A model generated the notes under the pieces. That model had not been told where the DNA came from. It saw only the letters and a list, made by a program, of their open reading frames with translations, and did not search any database. 5,239 nt of DNA from DAOVQB01 sp023128935 (GTDB lineage: Bacteria; Eisenbacteria; RBG-16-71-46; CAIMUX01; WJJG01). The position numbers were made by a program, and so were the translations under genes. Below, in pieces: positions 1 to 5,239 of the stretch (its first letter is position 1; each line of letters opens with the position of its first letter). The stretch is from assembly GCA_030628905.1 (NCBI GenBank), contig DAOVQB010000254.1:1-5239 (forward strand), in the 5' to 3' direction.

Positions 1-974
1 GGAGGCGTCAGGATCGGGAAGTCGTACATCACACCCGCGTCACCGTCGTAGATATCCCCCTGGAAGGTCAGAGAGTTGCGATCTGAGAGCTGCCAGTCGA
101 TGCGAAACCCTGCGCGGAGAACGTCCCAATCGTCTGTTGCGTCCGCTCCGGTTGAATCAACCGAGTGGTCGCGGTCGAAGTACTTTCCATAGACACGGAA
201 AGACGCCCCGCTGCCAATCTCGCCACCGTAGCGGAAGGATCCGAACCCCCGCTCCTCGGAACCGCCCCCCGCTCTGGCGAGGCCACCCTGGCTGTCCTCA
301 GTCTTCTTGGTGATAATGTTGATTACACCATTGACGGCATTCGCCCCCCAGAGACTTGCCCCAGGACCGCGGATGACCTCTATCCGCTCGATATCCTCCA
401 GCAGAACGTCCTGTACGTCCCAAAACACCCCGGAGAAAAGCGGCGTATACACACTGCGGCCGTCGATCAAGACCAACAATTTATTGGCAAAATTCGCGCT
501 GAACCCACGCGAGGTGACTGTCCATTTATTGGCGTCGATACGACCGACATACAGGCCGGGTACCAGTCTCAAGGCATCGGCGATGGTCGTTACTCCCGAG
601 CGGCGGATGTCTCTCTGTGTGAGAACATATATGGCGGCAGCGACCTCAGAGAGGCGTTCGACCTTCTTCGATACGGATGTGACCTCGATGGACATGAGAT
701 CCTCGAGGCTTATCTCCGTGAGGTCGCCGTACGGCTGCCCCGGGCTGTCAGCGCGGGCAGGGTTGAAGGCCACAAGCAGCCATGGAACGACCCAGAGTGT
801 CAATATGAGGACAGGGAGCATCACACTTTGCAGACCCCCGCATCTGTAGAGTACCAGAGAGCCAACGTTCCTGGCACGGAATCCCGCCTGCTGGCAGACC
901 CGTCCAACCATCCGAAGCAACAAGCCAGAATCCCTACGATCTGCAAGACTCTCGTTTCGTCCAGCGGCTTTCAT
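1..974 (-). CDS. TonB-dependent outer-membrane receptor, N-terminal part (runs off left edge)
   Basis: The 324 visible codons encode the signal region, the plug domain and the first barrel strands of a TonB-dependent receptor, which imports a ligand across the outer membrane using energy passed on by TonB-ExbB-ExbD. The hydrophobic signal segment is at about residues 52-70, with an AxA-type cleavage site at ARA (73-75). A segment typical of these receptors follows (EISLEDLMSIEVTSVSKK, 87-104); its EVTSV may serve as the TonB box. The plug spans about residues 105-225 and has characteristic motifs: TQRDIRRSGVTTIADALRLV, SRGFSANFANKLLVLIDGR, RIEVIRGPG and WGANAVNGVINIITKK. Alternating aromatic and polar stretches after residue 245 fit the first beta-strands. 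The start at 974 is chosen because GGAGG lies six bases upstream; this leaves about 50 residues before the hydrophobic core, and ATG 821 (MLPVLIL) is the alternative. The family call is secure, but the ligand cannot be read. The lipoprotein gene lies 141 bases upstream on the same strand. Confidence 0.95.
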   Translation of the reverse strand, partial: MKAAGRNESLADRRDSGLLLRMVGRVCQQAGFRARNVGSLVLYRCGGLQSVMLPVLILTLWVVPWLLVAFNPARADSPGQPYGDLTEISLEDLMSIEVTSVSKKVERLSEVAAAIYVLTQRDIRRSGVTTIADALRLVPGLYVGRIDANKWTVTSRGFSANFANKLLVLIDGRSVYTPLFSGVFWDVQDVLLEDIERIEVIRGPGASLWGANAVNGVINIITKKTEDSQGGLARAGGGSEERGFGSFRYGGEIGSGASFRVYGKYFDRDHSVDSTGADATDDWDVLRAGFRIDWQLSDRNSLTFQGDIYDGDAGVMYDFPILTP

Positions 975-980
975 AGCCCA

Positions 981-985
981 CCTCC
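981..985 (-). promoter_or_regulatory. Shine-Dalgarno of the TonB-receptor gene
   Basis: GGAGG on the minus strand lies six bases before the ATG at 974-972. It is the best ribosome-binding site near this gene and decides the start in favour of the long N-terminal form. The alternative ATG at 821 has only a run of Gs about 14 bases upstream, which is too far for good function. Confidence 0.6.
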
Positions 986-1062
986 GACAAAAAGTTTCTG
1001 ATCCAGGCCATGCACGATCATCAATCTCACCGTGCGTTTCCGCGGCCTCGGCCTTCTGCAGC

Positions 1063-1096
1063 GCTTCTCAGGGCGCGAAGTTGCAGATGAGCGTGT
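1063..1096 (-). repeat. Copy 1 of 34-base direct repeat: duplicated lipoprotein C-terminus beyond the stop
   Basis: These 34 bases match 1111-1144 with two mismatches (1076 and 1088). The offset is exactly 48 bases, so reading frame is kept. On the minus strand, in the frame of the upstream lipoprotein, the copy reads HTLICNFAP, stop, EA; the true gene end reads DTLFCNFTP, stop, EA. A TAG lies between the two, so readthrough of the first stop alone would not reach it. The copy sits in the spacer before the receptor gene and looks like the remnant of a tandem or gene-end duplication. Confidence 0.85.
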
Positions 1097-1110
1097 GGCC
1101 CGTCTACGGA

Positions 1111-1144
1111 GCTTCTCAGGGCGTGAAGTTGCAGAAGAGCGTGT
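1111..1144 (-). repeat. Copy 2 of 34-base direct repeat, at the true 3' end of the lipoprotein gene
   Basis: This copy covers the last nine codons of the lipoprotein gene (DTLFCNFTP), apart from the first two bases of the aspartate codon, plus its TGA stop at 1118-1116 and the following five bases. It is the partner of 1063-1096. Beyond the 34 bases the flanks no longer match on either side. Confidence 0.85.
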
Positions 1145-2456
1145 CTCCGACAGCATCCACGAGACCCAGCTTGTACTCCGTCCCGGGATCAAGCGGGTCT
1201 GGTGTTACTCCCAGGAGCGGCCAGGCCTGCGTGGCGTTGTTCGGCACGGTGCCGTAGGTGACCTCTGGGGTGAAGCCGCCCACACCACCGACAATGGTCC
1301 ACTTCGTGTTTCCTACGCCGATCCCGACTTCCCGGACGATCAGGCCGTACATGGGGTTTCCGGGATTCCAGTCAATCTCGGGACAGTCGCTGGTTCCGAC
1401 TGTGATTGTGATCACTTCCTGAAGGGTTATGTTCGTACAGGCAACGAGCTCGAAGGCAGTGGCGCAAACGCTGACGTCACCGGCGGTGGAGGCGGCTGTG
1501 ATGGTTGTGGTGGCCTCTCCACTACTCGTGGTTGCCGTTGTGGGGTTGAAGGCGACATACCCCGCGGGTGTGACGCTGAAGATCACTGTGGTGCCGTCGG
1601 GGCAGGGGGCGAAAGATGAGTCCTGGATCGTTGCGTGCATCTGCGTCGTGCTGGCTCCATCGGCGTCCAGGGAGTAGCTGTCCAAGGTGACGTCGACGAA
1701 CCACGTTTCTGTCTGGCTTCCTCCAGCCACGAGGGATATGGCATCGCCTGGGAGAATGGTTGCGATGAAACTGCCCACGGAGGCCAAGTCTCCTGTGATG
1801 GGCCAGATGCCCTCGCCAAGATCGACTCCGATTATGATTTCTTCCTCATCGGTCCATGCGCTCGTTTCTGATCCGGGGATCGTGTAGCTGGTCGTCTCCC
1901 CGCTGAGCTCTTTATCAAAGGAGTAATCCTCCTCCGTACTGTCCAGGTAGACTCGCACATAGACCTTCTCCGGAGTGCCGCCACCATATTGCCATGCCAC
2001 ATCGATTGACTCACCGGCCGTGAAACCTGAGTTGTCTGCGGGAGCAGTGATCTCGGGCCAGTTGTACTCGGGCCCGACGAAGCTGCAGGTCGCCGTCTTG
2101 CTGGCAAGTGTAGCGGTTACTGTATACGAGGTGCCGGCTTCGTATCCGAAGCCAAGTTTAGTGAAGACCGCATCCTCATCCGTGCTGAGAAGGGTCATGA
2201 GCGGGATGTTCGTGCCGTTCACGTCAATCGTGCAATCCTTTGCCGATGCATCCGCCGCGTCAAGACGCCCCACATAGGCTGCGAAGGATCCTCCCGAGAT
2301 CAGGGCGTTGGCAAAGGTGCCTTCGATGAGGTATTTCCCGGAGGTGTCGTTTCCATTTCCGCCTGAGTTGGTGGAGCTATCGTCAGAGCATCCGATAAAT
2401 CCTGTCCCTGCCAGGAGCAGAACGCTTACCAGTACTATCCATGCATGCAACCGCAT
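1116..2456 (-). CDS. Lipoprotein with multiple Ig-like domains, including a Big_1-like domain
   Basis: This 446-residue exported lipoprotein is probably surface-attached; its partner is unknown. It begins MRLHAW followed by a hydrophobic core (7-18) and a lipobox-like FIG-C ending at Cys23. The -3 Phe is less usual than Leu, but the position and charge pattern fit signal peptidase II. A Ser/Gly/Asn/Asp-rich tether (24-40) starts with SDD, resembling surface-export signals of Bacteroidetes lipoproteins. Three or four beta-rich domains follow: about 41-128 (bounded by Cys75 and Cys124), 133-240, a Big_1 (invasin/intimin-type) Ig-like domain at about 254-346 (SLDADGASTTQMHATIQD, then SSGEATTTITAASTAGDVSV), and a C-terminal domain at 357-446 bounded by Cys358 and Cys442. 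The start at 2456 has GGGAGG four bases upstream and places the signal peptide at the N-terminus; an upstream in-frame ATG at 2495 would add 13 charged residues. The TonB-receptor gene follows on the same strand, suggesting an operon. Specific function is not recognised. Confidence 0.88.
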   Translation of the reverse strand: MRLHAWIVLVSVLLLAGTGFIGCSDDSSTNSGGNGNDTSGKYLIEGTFANALISGGSFAAYVGRLDAADASAKDCTIDVNGTNIPLMTLLSTDEDAVFTKLGFGYEAGTSYTVTATLASKTATCSFVGPEYNWPEITAPADNSGFTAGESIDVAWQYGGGTPEKVYVRVYLDSTEEDYSFDKELSGETTSYTIPGSETSAWTDEEEIIIGVDLGEGIWPITGDLASVGSFIATILPGDAISLVAGGSQTETWFVDVTLDSYSLDADGASTTQMHATIQDSSFAPCPDGTTVIFSVTPAGYVAFNPTTATTSSGEATTTITAASTAGDVSVCATAFELVACTNITLQEVITITVGTSDCPEIDWNPGNPMYGLIVREVGIGVGNTKWTIVGGVGGFTPEVTYGTVPNNATQAWPLLGVTPDPLDPGTEYKLGLVDAVGDTLFCNFTP

Positions 2457-2460
2457 TGCG

Positions 2461-2466
2461 CCTCCC
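2461..2466 (-). promoter_or_regulatory. Shine-Dalgarno of the lipoprotein gene
   Basis: GGGAGG on the minus strand lies four bases before the ATG at 2456-2454. It selects that ATG over the in-frame ATG at 2495, and the chosen start begins directly with a lipoprotein signal peptide. Confidence 0.65.
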
Positions 2467-2542
2467 TCGTCTCGAGTCGCGTATGAACCCCTCACCAGGG
2501 CGGATGAAACCCTCTTCTCAAATCGGTCGAGGTGCTCACTAC

Positions 2543-2579
2543 CCTGACTGGGAATTCACGCGGACCCGGGCCAATCAGG
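2543..2579. promoter_or_regulatory. Imperfect inverted repeat in the divergent intergenic region (candidate operator)
   Basis: CCTGACTGG (2543-2551) and CCAATCAGG (2571-2579) are complementary at eight of nine positions, the mismatch being C2548/A2574. The 19-base centre contains CCCGGG. The repeat lies about 25 bases upstream of the extended -10 of the protease promoter, between two divergent genes, where a regulator site would be expected. A terminator is unlikely: both genes start here and no T-run follows. It could be chance in GC-rich DNA. Confidence 0.35.
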
Positions 2580-2601
2580 CCACGCCTAAGAGCTGGAACA
2601 G

Positions 2602-2610
2602 TGATATAAT
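2602..2610 (+). promoter_or_regulatory. Extended -10 promoter for the protease gene
   Basis: TGATATAAT is a perfect TGN-TATAAT extended -10 element and stands out in GC-rich surroundings. No recognisable -35 hexamer lies 16-18 bases upstream (sequence near 2581-2588), which is typical of extended -10 promoters. Transcription would start near 2617 and give a leader of about 70 bases before ATG 2688. No equally good promoter was found for the leftward lipoprotein gene. Confidence 0.6.
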
Positions 2611-2677
2611 AGATACGAGGTAGTGGGCGCTGAATGAATCCTGCCCTCAGGAAAGCAGGCGCCTATCTTTAGATCTT

Positions 2678-2685
2678 GGAGGAGG
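2678..2685 (+). promoter_or_regulatory. Strong Shine-Dalgarno of the protease gene
   Basis: GGAGGAGG ends two bases before ATG 2688; its first GGAGG is five bases from that ATG, which is good spacing. It favours ATG 2688 over the in-frame TTG at 2676, because the TTG lies partly upstream of the motif and has none of its own. Confidence 0.75.
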
Positions 2686-2687
2686 TT

Positions 2688-5054
2688 ATGAGATACCTTC
2701 AGCTAAGCAGATATAATCTAGCCGTATACTTCTGCTGCACGGTTCTGGTCGCTGCGAGCGCCCCGATCCGGCCTGCGGGGGCGTGGGAGATTCGAGGGGA
2801 TGCGGGTGGTGGATGCGAACTCGTGGGCCGGATTGAGGTTCCCGCGGAGGATCTGACCTTTCGCCGCGTGGAGGGCTTCGATCTCGCCGAGATAGAGGGG
2901 GGCCAGTTTCTCACCGAGCCAGGCAAGCCCATGTTGCCCGCGGTGCAGCTGCGCGTGGCCCTACCAGCAGGAATGAGTGCCGTGGGGCTGCAGGTCCTCG
3001 AGACCACCTCCAGGGCCCTGGTAGGTTCCTACAAGATCTTCCCCGCGCAACCGCCGCAGGTGGTTAGTGGGGGAGGTGATGGCGCTGAGTGGGTCCCGCC
3101 AGACCGGGATGTCTACGCGTCGGATACCTCCTATCCCGCGGTGCTTGCCCGTCTTGTGGGTCAGACCGACCTGGCCGGGCAGGGCATGGCCATTGTGGAG
3201 ATCTGTCCCCTTGAGTATAGGCCGCAAGATGAGGCCCTGCGGCAGCACACGACCATGACGCTTGCGATCAGCTGCGCGCCGGGCTATGTGAGCGGTGACT
3301 ATCTGCGACCCGCCTCTTCGATCGACCGCATAGCGCAGGTCGAGGCGGCGATTCGAGAGATGGTCATCAACCCGGAGCAGGTTCAGGCTGTCACCTCCAG
3401 CTTTGCAGCCCCGCCGACCAGGCTTGATCCGGGTGATTTCGACTACGTGATCATCTCGAAACTCGAGTACGGGTATCTCTACGAGCCGCTCGTAGAATGG
3501 AAGACGCGCAAGGGTGTTCCAGCCACACTCGTGACGGCTGAGTGGATCTACAATGAGGGCGGCTACAGCGGCAGTGACGAGGAGATGATCCGGGCCTTCA
3601 TTATCGACGCGCACAATGAGTGGGGGGCAGACTACTTCTTGATTGGAGGGGATACAAACAAGATACCCTGCCATTGGAAATCGACTCCGATTGAGCCCTA
3701 CACCATTCCGAACGACACCTACTATGCTGACTTTGATGACGATTGGACCGTGGAGGTCAATGTCGGCCGCGTCGCGGCTAGGTATGAGGTCCAGGTCATG
3801 GATTTCATCAACAAGGTGATGGCCTATGAGACCGCCCCCCCGCTGACTGGCTATGCGAAGGGCATCGCCATGCTGGGATTCGACTTGGACGGCTACACCT
3901 TTGGCGAACAGGCTTGCGAAATCATCGAGAGTCAGTACATACCCGGTGATTGGGACGTAACCGAGGTTTATGACAGCCACGCCGGCGATCACCGTGACGC
4001 GGCGATTGCTGCACTCGACGCGGGCCAGAACCTCGTCAATCACATCGATCACTCTGATCAAGTCAGCATGGGTGTGGGGAGCATCCATCACGATCTCTAC
4101 CTGTACAACTATCACGTGAATGCACTCATCAATGGGGACGAACAGAGCATCCTCTATTCCATCGGCTGCTGGGCGTGCAACTACGAGTATGCTTTCTGCA
4201 TCGCGGAGAATTTCGTCCAGAATGCCAATGGTGGGGCGATTGCCTTCATCGGGAACTCGCGCTATGGCTGGTTCAACCCCGGAACATACAGCACGCTCTC
4301 CTTTCAATATAACAACCGCTTCTTCCGGTCCCTATTGCAGCAGGGACATTACAACTTGGGGGAGGCCTTTTCAGATCACAAGAATGACTACTACCCCTCC
4401 AACAACACCTGCCGTTACGTTTTCACAGAGTTGACGCTGCTTGGTGATCCGGAGCTTCAGGTCTGGACGGATGATCCAGGCCAGCTCGAGGTTTCCTATC
4501 CGGTGTGGATCATGACCGGCTGCAATGACCTGACAGTCCACGTGGAGGAAGCCGGTGGGGGAAATCTGCAAGGAGCACTCGTCTGCTTGTGGAAGGAAAG
4601 TGACGTGTACTTGACCGCCCTCACGGGTAGCGATGGCAACGCGGTGTTCGATCCCTCACCTGCGACTGACGGCGAAATGCTTGTCACAGTGACGAAGCGC
4701 AACTTCATTCCGCACCAGGGCGATTTGACTGTGCTGAGCGAGGCGGGTGCCGAGCAGGATGATCAGGTCCCATCCGTCTTCAGGCTCTACCCGAGCAGTG
4801 GCAATCCCTTCCGCAGCTCAACGGAGATTCGCTATGACCTCCCACGGGAGGCCGAGGTGGATCTGAGCATCTATGACCTCGCGGGCAGGCGTGTGCGTCT
4901 GCTTGTGGGGGGTGGAGCGGTGAATGCTGGGCGCCACGCGGTCGCCTGGGATGGCCGGGATGACGGCGGACGAATGCTCCCGGCAGGGATCTATCTCTAC
5001 CGGCTGAAGGCGGAGACGTACAACGCGGCGCGGCGCTTGGTCTTCATGAAGTAA
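2688..5054 (+). CDS. Secreted gingipain-like cysteine protease (peptidase family C25) with FlgD-like C-terminal sorting-type domain
   Basis: This 788-residue exported endopeptidase belongs to the gingipain family, cysteine proteases active outside the cell. A signal peptide occupies residues 1-32 (hydrophobic 11-24, cleavage after AGA). Residues about 33-245 resemble the C25 propeptide (TEPGKPMLPAVQLRVALPAG; GSYKIFPAQPPQV). The catalytic domain spans about 250-595: FDYVIISKLE, DYFLIGGDTNKIP (316-328), NDTYYADFDDDW (342-353) and NVGRVAARYE. The likely catalytic His is His455 in NHIDHSD, aligning with the GHG histidine of RgpB. The likely catalytic Cys is Cys494 in SIGCWACNYEY, followed by CIAENF and GGAIAFIGNSRYGW. 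An Ig-like domain at about 600-685 matches the domain after the gingipain catalytic unit. Residues about 697-788 form a FlgD-like / type IX-sorting-like module ending LVFMK. The gene is divergent from the lipoprotein gene across 231 bases. Cleavage preference (Arg, Lys or other) cannot be read. Expression from the extended -10 promoter at 2602-2610 is likely. Confidence 0.93.
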   Translation: MRYLQLSRYNLAVYFCCTVLVAASAPIRPAGAWEIRGDAGGGCELVGRIEVPAEDLTFRRVEGFDLAEIEGGQFLTEPGKPMLPAVQLRVALPAGMSAVGLQVLETTSRALVGSYKIFPAQPPQVVSGGGDGAEWVPPDRDVYASDTSYPAVLARLVGQTDLAGQGMAIVEICPLEYRPQDEALRQHTTMTLAISCAPGYVSGDYLRPASSIDRIAQVEAAIREMVINPEQVQAVTSSFAAPPTRLDPGDFDYVIISKLEYGYLYEPLVEWKTRKGVPATLVTAEWIYNEGGYSGSDEEMIRAFIIDAHNEWGADYFLIGGDTNKIPCHWKSTPIEPYTIPNDTYYADFDDDWTVEVNVGRVAARYEVQVMDFINKVMAYETAPPLTGYAKGIAMLGFDLDGYTFGEQACEIIESQYIPGDWDVTEVYDSHAGDHRDAAIAALDAGQNLVNHIDHSDQVSMGVGSIHHDLYLYNYHVNALINGDEQSILYSIGCWACNYEYAFCIAENFVQNANGGAIAFIGNSRYGWFNPGTYSTLSFQYNNRFFRSLLQQGHYNLGEAFSDHKNDYYPSNNTCRYVFTELTLLGDPELQVWTDDPGQLEVSYPVWIMTGCNDLTVHVEEAGGGNLQGALVCLWKESDVYLTALTGSDGNAVFDPSPATDGEMLVTVTKRNFIPHQGDLTVLSEAGAEQDDQVPSVFRLYPSSGNPFRSSTEIRYDLPREAEVDLSIYDLAGRRVRLLVGGGAVNAGRHAVAWDGRDDGGRMLPAGIYLYRLKAETYNAARRLVFMK

Positions 5055-5154
5055 GAGCGGAGTTCTTCACCTAGCGTGAGTTTCCTAGTTACGATCCGGG
5101 AAATCCCATAACACGCGCAGACACTGTGAATTAGGAGTTCCGGGAACCTATGAC

Positions 5155-5239
5155 CTACATAGCCCGGTACTTCTTGAGGCCCAGCGATCGGTAGAGCGTC
5201 TTCTGCAGGCGGTTCATCTCTCCGAGGGTCAGGCAAACC
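5155..5239 (-). CDS. Probable C-terminal end of a gene of unknown function (runs off right edge)
   Basis: In the minus-strand frame starting at 5238, 27 codons run to a TAG at 5157-5155 and end with LYRSLGLKKYRAM. About 22 of 27 third positions are G or C, as expected for a real gene in this GC-rich genome. The other open frame across the same bases lacks this bias and runs antisense into the protease gene. The peptide is amphipathic and basic, like a terminal helix. Too little is visible to name a family. The gene would converge on the protease gene, with 100 bases between the two stops. Confidence 0.45.
   Translation of the reverse strand, partial: VCLTLGEMNRLQKTLYRSLGLKKYRAM

Noticed and set aside
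165..1001. Plus-strand open frames of 278 and 180 codons at the left side
   Set aside because: They are antisense to the TonB-receptor gene, whose plug motifs are unmistakable, and their translations show no recognisable protein features.
975..1115. Terminator or separate promoter between the lipoprotein and receptor genes
   Set aside because: No stem followed by a T-run and no convincing -10/-35 pair on the minus strand, so co-transcription is the simpler view. The short TTTTT near 986-994 has no stem in front of it.
1032..1871. Plus-strand open frames opposite the lipoprotein gene, rich in Gly and Val
   Set aside because: Antisense shadows of the Thr/Ala/Gly-rich Ig-like domains; low-complexity composition and no supporting start signals.
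2640..2659. Possible leader hairpin CCTGC/GCAGG before the protease gene
   Set aside because: Only five pairs with a ten-base loop, too weak to call a riboswitch, thermometer or attenuator. No known aptamer core was recognised in the roughly 70-base leader.
2961..4307. Long open frame (448 codons) antisense to the protease gene
   Set aside because: It lies entirely inside the well-supported C25 protease gene. Its translation shows no domain motif or export signal, and it follows from the codon bias of GC-rich coding DNA.
5095..5147. Palindrome GTTCC-G-GGAAC (5137-5147) and a repeated TCCGGGAA (5095-5102, 5139-5146) between the convergent gene ends, considered as a terminator
   Set aside because: The palindrome has a one-base centre, so a real stem would be only three or four pairs, and no T-run follows on either strand. 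The eight-base direct repeat is short enough to be chance.
1..5239. CRISPR array, tRNA or rRNA genes, insertion sequences, phage genes
   Set aside because: No spaced repeats, no cloverleaf-like or rRNA-like stretches, and no transposase or phage protein motifs were seen on either strand.

Overview
The window looks like chromosomal DNA from a diderm (Gram-negative-type) bacterium with GC-rich coding sequence. All the proteins that can be recognised act in the envelope or are exported: a TonB-dependent outer-membrane receptor, an Ig-domain lipoprotein, and a large secreted gingipain-type (family C25) cysteine protease. The protease ends in a FlgD-like / type IX-sorting-like C-terminal module (NPFR...Y.LP......YDLAGRRV...WDGRDDGGR.LPAGIYLYRL). 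That ending is common in the Fibrobacteres-Chlorobi-Bacteroidetes (FCB) superphylum and in neighbouring candidate phyla known mainly from metagenomes. Assignment to that broad group is an inference; no marker gene is present to fix the phylum. The one clear promoter has a sigma70-like extended -10 (TGATATAAT), not the Bacteroidetes-type -7/-33 promoter, which argues mildly for a non-Bacteroidetes member of the group.

Layout. Left edge to 974 (minus strand): 5' part of a TonB-dependent receptor gene, comprising signal sequence, plug domain and the first barrel strands; the rest lies outside the window. 975-1115: short spacer carrying a second, slightly diverged copy of the last codons and stop of the gene upstream of it in transcription order. 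1116-2456 (minus): lipoprotein gene with several Ig-like domains, probably co-transcribed with the receptor. 2457-2687: divergent intergenic region with an extended -10 promoter firing rightward and an imperfect inverted repeat just upstream of it. 2688-5054 (plus): the C25-type protease gene. 5055-5154: short spacer with no convincing terminator. 5155 to right edge (minus): probable last 27 codons of another gene whose body is outside the window.

Working together (inference). A secreted protease divides from a lipoprotein + TonB-receptor pair across a shared 231-base control region. One reading is a scavenging locus in which the protease acts on extracellular protein and the lipoprotein/receptor pair captures and imports a released ligand. 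No substrate can be read from the sequence, and the genes could equally be neighbours by chance. I found no RNA genes, CRISPR arrays, insertion sequences or phage genes. The features most worth following up are the in-frame duplicate of the lipoprotein C-terminus beyond its stop codon, the two related cysteine-bounded domains in that lipoprotein, and its surface-export-like SDD motif after the lipid cysteine.
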